Source: Nonomuraea sp. SBT364
GTDB lineage: Bacteria; Actinomycetota; Actinomycetes; Streptosporangiales; Streptosporangiaceae
Length of the DNA stretch: 38,498 bases
NCBI RefSeq assembly: GCF_001083785.1
Contig: NZ_LAVL01000076.1
Location: 1 to 38,498, forward strand
Direction of reading: 5' to 3'
The notes beneath the pieces are model-generated. The model saw nothing but the letters and a program-made list of their open reading frames with translations. It did not search any database and was not told the origin of the DNA. Shown here piece by piece: positions 24,633 through 32,178 of the stretch. Made by a program: the position numbers and the translations under genes. Each line of letters begins with the position of its first letter. Position 1 is the first letter of the stretch.

Positions 24633-25889
24633 ATGCCCGATATCGCAATGCTCTCGGACGCTCCGGCCAATTGGCGCGGCGACCTTCTCCAGTTTCGCCG
24701 TTACGTCGATCCGCTTGTTTCGGTCATCACCAATCCCCAGACAGAAACACCCTTTACCATCGGTGTTTACGGCGCGTGGGGAAGCGGGAAATCAACCCTG
24801 CTCGACATGGTGAACGAGCGGCTGCTCGACCGGCACGGCGACGCGTTCGTCCGCGTGCACTTCAACCCGTGGGTGCACCGCCGCGAGCCGGAGATGCTGC
24901 TCCCCCTCCTCAACGCGCTGCACGACGAGCTCGACAAGGACCCCGCGCGCCGCTTCGCCGGCACCGTCAAACGGCTCGGCCTCATCATGCTGAACCTGGC
25001 CGCCGACGAGATGCTGAAGAAGCTCAGCCTGACCTCGGTCAGCGTCGAGAAGATCGGCAACCTGGCCCGGCAGTACGCCGAGATGCGCGGCCGCGTCGAC
25101 AGCCAGACCGGCCGCCTGCGCGGGCTGCTGCAGGAGGAGGCCGACCGCCTGGCCGCCCAGGGCAAGAAGATCGTGTTCTTCATCGACGACCTCGACCGGT
25201 GCGAGCCCGACCAGATCATCGACGTGCTCGAGTCGATCAAGCTCTTCCTCGACCTGAAACACGTCTTCGTGCTGATCGCCCTGGCCAAGGACGTGGTGAA
25301 CCGGGGGATCTCGGTCAAGTACCAGCCGTTCGGCTTCCCCGAGACCGACCACGCCGCCATCGGCGACGACTACCTCGACAAGATGATCCAGCTCCCGCTG
25401 CACCTCTATCCGCTCGGCCCCGCCGAGGTCGGCCGCTTCATCCACGCCTCCGGCCCCGGCGCGCTGGCCGCCCGGCACGCCGCCACCCTGGAGAAGATCG
25501 TCACGCCGAACCCTCGCAAGATCAAACGGGTGCTCAACCTCCTGCGGGTGACCGAGGCGGTCATCGAGGGCACCCCCGGCCTCGCCGCCCTCCACACCGA
25601 CCTGATCGTCCGCCTGGTCGTGCTCCGCGTGCAGAGCCCCGACCTGTTCGCCGACGTGGTGCGGCACCCGGACCTCCTCGTCGCGCTCGAACTCGTCCAC
25701 CAGGACCGGCTCGTGCTCGACGTGGCCCAGGGCTTCCAGACCCGCTTCCGCGGCCGGGCGGACCAGATCCAGCAGCTGACCAGGGCCTATCACGGCAAGC
25801 GGGACTTCTACCCCCACCTGTTCGCCGGCTCGGCCTTCGAGGCGTCGGCCGGAAACCTGCCCGCATACCTGACGATGATCGGCGGCTGA
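24633..25889 (+). CDS. KAP-family P-loop NTPase
   Basis: 418 residues from ATG 24633, with ribosome site GGAGGGA. It has a KAP-type architecture: Walker A GVYGAWGSGKST (K53), the following VRVHFNPWVHRREPEMLLPL (the NPW segment of KAP proteins), Walker B IVFFIDDLDRCEPDQIIDVL (about 180-199) and sensor region HVFVLIALAKDVV. YLDKMIQLPLHLYPL and NPRKIKRVLNLLRVTEAVIE also fit. Unlike many KAP proteins it has no transmembrane helices in the P-loop domain. KAP NTPases occur in phage-defence and membrane-signalling systems. It is the first gene of a tight three-gene operon: the next starts 3 bases after its stop. Confidence 0.88.
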   Translation: MPDIAMLSDAPANWRGDLLQFRRYVDPLVSVITNPQTETPFTIGVYGAWGSGKSTLLDMVNERLLDRHGDAFVRVHFNPWVHRREPEMLLPLLNALHDELDKDPARRFAGTVKRLGLIMLNLAADEMLKKLSLTSVSVEKIGNLARQYAEMRGRVDSQTGRLRGLLQEEADRLAAQGKKIVFFIDDLDRCEPDQIIDVLESIKLFLDLKHVFVLIALAKDVVNRGISVKYQPFGFPETDHAAIGDDYLDKMIQLPLHLYPLGPAEVGRFIHASGPGALAARHAATLEKIVTPNPRKIKRVLNLLRVTEAVIEGTPGLAALHTDLIVRLVVLRVQSPDLFADVVRHPDLLVALELVHQDRLVLDVAQGFQTRFRGRADQIQQLTRAYHGKRDFYPHLFAGSAFEASAGNLPAYLTMIGG

Positions 25890-25892
25890 CCG

Positions 25893-26864
25893 ATGGACAT
25901 CGGCCAGGTCCGCTACGAGCTGTACGGGCTGACCGGCAACCCGTACGCCTGCCGGCCCCTGGACGCCGTCCGCCTCGACGCCGACCACGAGCTGCTGCTC
26001 CCGCTGACGGGCTTCATCCAGTTGCCGGCGATCGAGGCGGCCGTGCGGGAGGCCGCCGGCCAGGGGCGGCCCGCCTTCTTCCTCATCACCGGCGTGGGCA
26101 AGAGCGGGCGGACCTCGCTGGCCAACCACATCATGCACCTCTACCGCGAAGCCGCCTCGACGGGCCCCGGCTACACGTTCGTCACGCACTGCGCCGGGCG
26201 CGGCGACATGACGCACGACGCCTACGCGCTGATGTGCTCCACGCTGCTCTCGCTGCGCAACAAGATGAACGCCGCGGCCATCAGCGTCCCGCCCGACCTG
26301 CGTGCCCGCTTCACCGAGCTGAGCCGGCGCACGACGGCCGACCGGATGGACGACTACGACCTGCAGGACATCGCCGGGTCCGTCGGCGCCACGTTCGCGG
26401 GCCGCGACGCGGGCTTCGGCGTCTGCTACGAGGACGTGTCCACCAAGAAGCTGATCACCCTGGCCACCAGGGTGTTCGAGTACACCCGGACCGTCGTCGT
26501 GTTCACCGTCGAGACCTACGACCACGCCAACACCGTCCAGCTGACCGAGGCGGACCGCGAGCAGTTCGCCAGGCACGGCCACATCGTCGACCTCGGCGCG
26601 CTGACCCCGGAGCAGATCGCCGAGCTGGCCCGCGGCCGCTGGAACGGCCGCCCGCCCGCCCCCTTCCAGCCGGAGGGCGTCAAGAGCGCCTTCAGCGGGC
26701 GCCCCTACACGATCGGCCAGGCCATGCGGCATCTGGAGCTGCTGCTCGACTTCCGGCTCAGCGAGTACGACAAGGACGACCCGTGGCCGACAGAGGGGCT
26801 GCACATGAGCGAGACCTGGCTGCGGCTCAGGATGTGGCAGGGCGAGAAATGGAACGCGGGCTAG
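25893..26864 (+). CDS. AAA-like ATPase with degenerate Walker motifs
   Basis: 323 residues from ATG 25893, three bases after the KAP gene. The opening YELYGLTGNPYACRPLDAV resembles the N-terminus of AAA/ExeA-type ATPases (FGL.xNPF). The Walker A position reads ITGVGKSGRTSLANHI, G67-x4-G72-R73-T74, with arginine in place of the catalytic lysine. The Walker B strand is TVVVFTVETYDHA, lacking the DD/DE pair. It may bind nucleotide weakly, or be a scaffold for its two partners. The second half is helical, with a probable lid region (LTPEQIAELARGRWNG). No membrane segment is evident. I do not recognise a named family. Confidence 0.72.
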   Translation: MDIGQVRYELYGLTGNPYACRPLDAVRLDADHELLLPLTGFIQLPAIEAAVREAAGQGRPAFFLITGVGKSGRTSLANHIMHLYREAASTGPGYTFVTHCAGRGDMTHDAYALMCSTLLSLRNKMNAAAISVPPDLRARFTELSRRTTADRMDDYDLQDIAGSVGATFAGRDAGFGVCYEDVSTKKLITLATRVFEYTRTVVVFTVETYDHANTVQLTEADREQFARHGHIVDLGALTPEQIAELARGRWNGRPPAPFQPEGVKSAFSGRPYTIGQAMRHLELLLDFRLSEYDKDDPWPTEGLHMSETWLRLRMWQGEKWNAG

Positions 26865-26872
26865 GAGACTCC

Positions 26873-29551
26873 ATGGCCGGACACCCCACGAGGAACCCCT
26901 TCCCCGCGCGTGGCACCTCCAGCGCGGAGGAGACCTCACGGCGCGACTTCCGTGACGACTGGGCGCGGCACACGCCCACCGCGCTGCTGCCCGGCGTGCG
27001 CGGCGCCGTCCGCCTCGCCGGCGATTACCTGCGCGCGTTCCGGGGCGACGCCCGCGACGGCGGTCTCGGCTGCCTGTACGGCGCGCACGGGGTGGGCAAG
27101 ACGCACGCCGCCCGCCACATGATGGCGCAGGCCGGGCGCGAGGCCCCGCAGGCGGTCCAGCTCTACCTGCGTTTCCAGGAGGACGACTTCGTCGCCGCCT
27201 ACCGCCGCCTGGTGTCGCAGCTGCCGCAGGCGCTCCTGGCGGATCTGAACGTGCGCTACCTCGACAGGCTGTGGGAGGACCTGGTGGACCGGGCCGGCGA
27301 CTCGGACCTGGTCCCCTCCGGGCAGGTGCTGGAGGAGCAGGCCAAGGAGATCGCCGCGGTGGCGGGCAACGGGGCCGAGTTCCAGCGGGCGCTGTCGTTC
27401 CTGGCCAACCCGGGCTTCTCCGAGGCCGCCTACGACTGGCTGTGCGGCAGGCCGATCAGCCAGGAGGCGGCCCTGGCCCTCGGGGTGCGCGGACAGCTCG
27501 ACGACCCGGTGATGTGCCGCTACGGCGTGCAGCTGCTCGCCGCGCTCATCACCGGGAGCGGCCGCCCGTTCATGGTGGTCCTCGACCAGTGCGAGAAGTT
27601 CCTGCTGGAGGACGGCGATCCGATCCCGGCGAACGCGGGGATCCTGCAGAGCCTGGTCGAGGTGATCCCGCGGGCCGGTGGGATGCTGCTCCTGGTCACC
27701 AGCGAGGCCGGCTGGGAGTGCATGCCGCCCGACTTCCACCAGCGGATCGGCGCGGGCGCCGTGCGGCTGCTGCCGCTCACCCCGGAGGAGGCCAGCCTGG
27801 TGCTGTCGGCGTACATCGGCGCCGCGGCCCCCGCTCCCGGCATCCGGCCGTTCACCGACTCCGGGCTGCTGGCTCTGCTGCGCCACAGTGGCGGCAACAT
27901 CAGGCTGCTGCTGCAGCTGAGCTGGGCGAGCTTCGAGGCCGCCGCGCCGGGTGCGGCCGTCGACGACAAGCTGGTCGACGCCGCGGCCGCCCGGCACGGC
28001 CGCTCCCCCGATCTGGCCGGCCTGGCGATGCTCGTGGAGACCCGGCTGCTCGCCGCCGGACTGGTGGCCGAACGGGGTGAGGCCGAGGGCAAGACGACGG
28101 AGTTCCGCTTCCCGGGCAGGCAGGCCCCCCGCGCCCTGATCAGGCTGAGCGAGGCCATCTTCTTCGACGACGAGGCGGCCCGCGCGACCGAACTGGTCCG
28201 CATGGGCAGGGAGGCCAGGGCCGGCGGCACCCCGGTCTTCACCGTGCTCGTCGTCACCGGCTACGTCAGCCCCGCCGTGCTGGAGCACCTGCGCAGGGCC
28301 GTGCACCGGGTCCTGGTGGCCGACGGCTCTGCCGCGTTCTCGCGGGGGCTCGACGGGGTTCTCGCGGAGATCGGCCAGGTGCTCGCCGGTGACCACCGTT
28401 CCGTGCGGGATCCGGGCGAGCTCGACGAGACCCTGCGCGCGCTGGCGGCCTCGCTGGAGGAGCTGAACTCCGTACGCCGCGAGGAGGCCGTCACGCTGCG
28501 GCGAAGCCTCTCCGACGTGGCCGACCGGCTGGAACGCGGGGAGGAGAAGCCGGCGTCCGGCTGGCCGGCCCGGCGTGCGGAGCTGACGGCCCGGATCGAC
28601 GAGGCCAGGCGGCGGCGCGCCTCGTCCGACTGGGAGGAGTTCCGCAAGGTCCGCGCCGAGGTGGTGCGGGTGCGCGCGGCCCGCATCAGGTGGCTGGCCG
28701 GAGCCGTGCTGGTGGCCGTGGCGCTGGCCGCCGTGACCCTCGCGACCGCCTCGCAGAGCCCCGGCCTCCTGGGCGCGGGCCTGGGAGCGGCCCTGGTCGC
28801 GGCCGGTCTCGCCGTCTACCACGGCAGCCGGCTCATCGTCTCGCGCGTCCACCGGGCCGCCGCCCCCCTGGAGTCCAGGCGCGATCTCGACCTGGTCGCC
28901 CGGGAGCTGCGCGAGTACGCCGACTCGCGCTCCGCCGACCCCGTCTGCCGCTACGCCTACGCGCTCGCCGAGGACCCCGACGAGAACTACCGGCGGCTGG
29001 CCAAGGCCATGCTGGCCGAACCGCTCGCCCTCGTCCGCCAGGCCATCGGCCGGCGGATGGCGGTGACGGAACGCTCCCCCGCCGACTGCGTGCCGGAGGT
29101 GCAGCGCGGCCTGCGCGAACGGACCCCCGAGGTGCTGCTGCTCCTGGCGCGCGGCCAGCGGCACTCCGAGGTGGACCGGCCGCCGCGGGTGCTCAGGGAT
29201 CTGCCTCCCGAGCTGCGGGTCCTGGTGGCGCTCGCCAATCCGGGGGCTCCCGACCTGGCCGACGGCGCCGTCTCCCGGCATCCGGCCGAGCTGGTGCTGG
29301 CCGCGCTCGGCGTGCGCGGCCCGGGTCACCCGCTGGCCAGGGCGCGCGGCGGCCCGCCCGGCACCGTGCCGATCGAGATCCCGCGCCACGAGCTGCGGGC
29401 GGCCGCGCACCTGCTGTCCCCGCTGGAAGGCGACGGGCTCGGCGCCCATGACTGGCTTCCGCTCGTCGCCGAAATCGACGGCCTGTACCTATTTTTCGAG
29501 GAATTGCTCTACCACCAGGAAGAAATAACTTCCAACCGGCATAAATCTTGA
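26873..29551 (+). CDS. Large ATPase with two C-terminal transmembrane helices
   Basis: 892 residues from ATG 26873, with ribosome site AGGAGA, eight bases after the previous stop. Walker A is CLYGAHGVGKTHAA (K76) and Walker B is FMVVLDQCEKFL (about 233-244), in the STAND/AAA style with a following sensor LLLVTSEAGWEC. The middle carries winged-helix-like and helical segments. About residues 605-650 form a two-helix membrane hairpin (WLAGAVLVAVALAAVTLATA, then LLGAGLGAALVAAGLAVYHG). The C-terminal ~240 residues contain repeated short helical units. It would place the ATPase complex at the membrane. An extended frame upstream from 24608 is an out-of-phase shadow. Confidence 0.82.
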   Translation: MAGHPTRNPFPARGTSSAEETSRRDFRDDWARHTPTALLPGVRGAVRLAGDYLRAFRGDARDGGLGCLYGAHGVGKTHAARHMMAQAGREAPQAVQLYLRFQEDDFVAAYRRLVSQLPQALLADLNVRYLDRLWEDLVDRAGDSDLVPSGQVLEEQAKEIAAVAGNGAEFQRALSFLANPGFSEAAYDWLCGRPISQEAALALGVRGQLDDPVMCRYGVQLLAALITGSGRPFMVVLDQCEKFLLEDGDPIPANAGILQSLVEVIPRAGGMLLLVTSEAGWECMPPDFHQRIGAGAVRLLPLTPEEASLVLSAYIGAAAPAPGIRPFTDSGLLALLRHSGGNIRLLLQLSWASFEAAAPGAAVDDKLVDAAAARHGRSPDLAGLAMLVETRLLAAGLVAERGEAEGKTTEFRFPGRQAPRALIRLSEAIFFDDEAARATELVRMGREARAGGTPVFTVLVVTGYVSPAVLEHLRRAVHRVLVADGSAAFSRGLDGVLAEIGQVLAGDHRSVRDPGELDETLRALAASLEELNSVRREEAVTLRRSLSDVADRLERGEEKPASGWPARRAELTARIDEARRRRASSDWEEFRKVRAEVVRVRAARIRWLAGAVLVAVALAAVTLATASQSPGLLGAGLGAALVAAGLAVYHGSRLIVSRVHRAAAPLESRRDLDLVARELREYADSRSADPVCRYAYALAEDPDENYRRLAKAMLAEPLALVRQAIGRRMAVTERSPADCVPEVQRGLRERTPEVLLLLARGQRHSEVDRPPRVLRDLPPELRVLVALANPGAPDLADGAVSRHPAELVLAALGVRGPGHPLARARGGPPGTVPIEIPRHELRAAAHLLSPLEGDGLGAHDWLPLVAEIDGLYLFFEELLYHQEEITSNRHKS

Positions 29552-29662
29552 CTTGTCTTCCTTGTCGTGAGAGATAGGGAGGGGCGTAGCGCACAATCCG
29601 CGCAAGCGGAAGTCCTTGTCAGAAGGGCACAATGGCGTGCACGACGCATAATGGGGTAGCCG

Positions 29663-30895
29663 TTGCTGGGAAGGCCTGATTCGAAGCCACTGCTCGCGCG
29701 GAGGTTCCCGGAATCCCTCGACGTTGACGCACTGCTCGCCGGCGGGTGGACCCCGCTGGCCTTTCAGCAGTTCATCCTGAAGATCCACAGCCGCTGCGAT
29801 CTGGCCTGCCGGCACTGCTACGTGTACGAAATGGCCGACCAGAGCTGGCGCGACCAGCCCCGCCGCATGTCCGACGCCGTCGCCGACCGCGCGATCGAGC
29901 GGATCGGGGAGCACACAGCCCGATACGACCTCCCGGAGATCGACGTCATCCTGCACGGCGGCGAACCGCTGCTGGCGGGCCCGGACCTGATCTCCCGCCT
30001 GGTGCTGGGCATCAGGGGCGCGGTCGGCACCGGCACCCGGGTCAACGTCACCGTCCAGACCAACGGCGTCCGGCTCGGCCCGGCCTTCCTGGAGCTGTTC
30101 GACTCGCTGGAGGTGCACGTCGGCGTCAGCCTCGACGGCGACGCGCGCGGCCAGGACCGGCACCGCCGCTTCGCCGACGGCCGCGGCAGCCACGCGCTGG
30201 TCAGCCAATCGCTGCACAGGCTGACCTCGGGCCCCTACCACCACCTGTTCAACGGCATCCTGTGCACCGTCGACACGCGCAACGACCCGCTGGCGACCTA
30301 CGAGGCCCTGCTCGAGTTCGACCCGCCGGCGGTCGACTTCCTGCTGCCGCACGGCAACTGGGCCGCACCCCCGCCCTTCCGCGCCCCCGGCTCACCCGGG
30401 ACGCCGTACGCCGACTGGCTCATCCCGATCTTCGACCGCTGGTACGACAGCCCCGTCCTGCAGACCGAGGTCCGCCTGTTCCGCGAGATCATGCGGCTGC
30501 TGATGGGCGGGGCGTCGCGGGCGGAGGCGGTGGGCCTGTCCCCGGTGCGCATGGTCGTGATCGAGACCAACGGCGGCATCGAGCAGTCCGACATCCTCAA
30601 GAGCGCCTTCGAGGGCGCCACGGACACCGGCCTGCACGTCCTCACCGACCCGCTGGACGCCGCCCTCCTGCAGCCGCCGATCGTCGCGCGGCAGATCGGC
30701 GAGCTGGCGCTCCCGGACACCTGCCGCGCCTGCGACCTCATGCAGATCTGCGGCGGCGGCCAGTACGCGCACCGCTACAGCCCGGCCACCGGATTCGCCG
30801 AGCCGTCCATCTACTGCCCCGACCTGTACCGATTGATCACCCACATCTCGGCGAGATGCGAACGGGACATGGCGCGCCTGCGGGGAGCCCGGTGA
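29663..30895 (+). CDS. fxsB: FxsB-type radical SAM/SPASM peptide maturase
   Basis: 410 residues from TTG 29663; an ATG at 29651 meets a stop at once, so TTG is the first usable start. The N-terminus DVDALLAGGWTPLAFQQFIL then KIHSRCDLACRHCYVYEMAD holds the radical SAM cluster C45-x3-C49-x2-C52, and HGGEPLLAG is the SAM-binding glycine region. The SPASM part near residues 354-385 has CRACDLMQICGGG and IYC for auxiliary [4Fe-4S] clusters. This matches FxsB, a cyclophane-forming maturase that joins an aromatic residue to a residue two positions later near the C-terminus of FxsA. Its stop overlaps the next start as GTGA. A possible CATAAT -10 is at 29647-29652. Confidence 0.92.
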   Translation: MLGRPDSKPLLARRFPESLDVDALLAGGWTPLAFQQFILKIHSRCDLACRHCYVYEMADQSWRDQPRRMSDAVADRAIERIGEHTARYDLPEIDVILHGGEPLLAGPDLISRLVLGIRGAVGTGTRVNVTVQTNGVRLGPAFLELFDSLEVHVGVSLDGDARGQDRHRRFADGRGSHALVSQSLHRLTSGPYHHLFNGILCTVDTRNDPLATYEALLEFDPPAVDFLLPHGNWAAPPPFRAPGSPGTPYADWLIPIFDRWYDSPVLQTEVRLFREIMRLLMGGASRAEAVGLSPVRMVVIETNGGIEQSDILKSAFEGATDTGLHVLTDPLDAALLQPPIVARQIGELALPDTCRACDLMQICGGGQYAHRYSPATGFAEPSIYCPDLYRLITHISARCERDMARLRGAR

Positions 30896-32169
30896 GCGCG
30901 GTCCGCCACCGGATCTCGGCCGGGGCCTTCGCGACGCTCGCCACGGGCGCCGGCGGGTCCGGGGCCGTGAAGGAGCTGTGCGCCGCCCAGGCGAGCAAGC
31001 ACCGCCTGCTGCTGCGCTTCCTGGTGGAGGAGACCCGCCGCGTCGGCCACCACGACGCGCCGCTCGTGGCGGCCGCCTACGAGGTGCTGTCGGAGCTGGA
31101 GGAACGCTTCCCCGAGCAGGTCGACCGCTGCCTGCGCTACCCGGTGGTCGGCGCGTGGCTGCTGCGCACCTGCCGGGCGCTGCCGGCCGGCGGCGCCCCC
31201 GGCAGGCTGGCGGCGATCGCGCTGGCGGCCGCCGTGCGGGCGGGCGCCGCGTGCCGCCTGCGCGTCCCGGTGGGCGACGGCGAGCTCATGCTGCCCACGC
31301 TGGGCCGGCTCGCCCTCCCCGGCGGCCTGCCGGACGTCGCCGAGGTGGCCGTGGAGCCGGTGGGCGGCGGCGCCGAGGTGCGGGCGGGCGGCCACCCGGC
31401 CCGCATCTCCCCGATGCGTGACGGGCCCGGATGGCAGGTGCTGCACCGGGTGCCCGGCACTCCGGGCCTGTCGCTCACGATCGACGACCTCGACCCGTAC
31501 CGCTGGCCGGGGGACGACGTCGACGGACGGCTCACGGCCGAGCGGCGGGAGCGCTGGTTCTCCTGCCTGCGCGGTGCGTGGGAGGTGCTGACCGGCCGGC
31601 ATCACGCGGTGGCGGCGGAGCTCGCCACCGCCGTCTCGGTCCTCACGCCCGTGCGGGCCCTTGACCGCGACCAGCACAGCGCCTCCGCGCGCGACGCGTT
31701 CGGCGCGATCGCGCTGTCCGACCCGCTCGACGGCCTCGGCCTGGCCGTCATCCTGGCGCACGAACTGCAGCACGCCAAGCTGAACGCGCTGAGCGAGGTG
31801 GTGGAGCTGATCCGCCCCGACGACGGCCGCCGCTACTACGCGCCATGGCGCCCGGATCCGCGCCCCCTGTTCGGCCTGCTGCACGGCGCGTACGCGCACG
31901 CCGCCGTCGCCGGGTTCTGGAGGGTGCACGCCGCCGACGCGGGGATCGGCCCCCGGGCCGAGGTGGAGTTCGCCCGCTGGCGTGAGGCCGCCTACCAGGT
32001 CAGCACGACGCTGCTGGACAGCGGCGGCCTGACCGAGGCCGGGCAGGAGCTCGTCGGCTCGCTGCGCGGCGTGCTGGGCGGCTGGCGGGCCGAGCCGGTC
32101 ACGCCGTCCTCGGCCGCCCGCGCCCGCCTGCTGTCGGAACGCCACCGCAGGCAGGCCCGCCTGCGGTGA
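30892..32169 (+). CDS. HExxH-motif putative peptide beta-hydroxylase
   Basis: 425 residues from GTG 30892, overlapping the maturase stop (GTGA), so the two are translationally coupled. The key motif is VILAHELQHAKLNALSEVVE (H290, E291, H294). This is the HExxH signature of proteins encoded beside FxsB-type maturases or fused to their C-terminus; relatives were recently described as alpha-ketoglutarate-dependent peptide beta-hydroxylases. Downstream LFGLLHGAYAHAAVAGFWRV supplies candidate third ligands. The first ~250 residues are alanine-rich helical with a beta region. I infer that it hydroxylates the same peptide that the maturase crosslinks. An ordinary zinc protease is less likely in this context. 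Confidence 0.85.
   Translation: MSAVRHRISAGAFATLATGAGGSGAVKELCAAQASKHRLLLRFLVEETRRVGHHDAPLVAAAYEVLSELEERFPEQVDRCLRYPVVGAWLLRTCRALPAGGAPGRLAAIALAAAVRAGAACRLRVPVGDGELMLPTLGRLALPGGLPDVAEVAVEPVGGGAEVRAGGHPARISPMRDGPGWQVLHRVPGTPGLSLTIDDLDPYRWPGDDVDGRLTAERRERWFSCLRGAWEVLTGRHHAVAAELATAVSVLTPVRALDRDQHSASARDAFGAIALSDPLDGLGLAVILAHELQHAKLNALSEVVELIRPDDGRRYYAPWRPDPRPLFGLLHGAYAHAAVAGFWRVHAADAGIGPRAEVEFARWREAAYQVSTTLLDSGGLTEAGQELVGSLRGVLGGWRAEPVTPSSAARARLLSERHRRQARLR
32143..32168. terminator. Bidirectional hairpin between convergent genes
   Basis: A perfect 10-bp stem (CACCGCAGGC / GCCTGCGGTG) with a six-base loop spans the last codons and stop of the HExxH gene. The stop of the FxsT gene is only ten bases away on the other strand, so one hairpin can serve both transcripts. 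There is no U-tract. Confidence 0.5.
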
Positions 32170-32178
32170 GCGGTCCGA

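Noticed and set aside
24608..26872. 5' extension of the large membrane ATPase, which would make a 1647-residue protein
   Set aside because: This part runs out of phase through the KAP and AAA-like genes and reads as Arg/Pro/Ala shadow. The ATPase has its own ribosome site and ATG at 26873.
26936..29449. Long minus-strand frame (837 codons)
   Set aside because: Antisense shadow of the membrane ATPase, with no domain and biased composition.
29632..29679. A 15-codon leader ORF before the maturase (ATG 29632)
   Set aside because: It overlaps the TTG start and has a weak ribosome site, but its sequence has no FxsA features and nothing supports translation.
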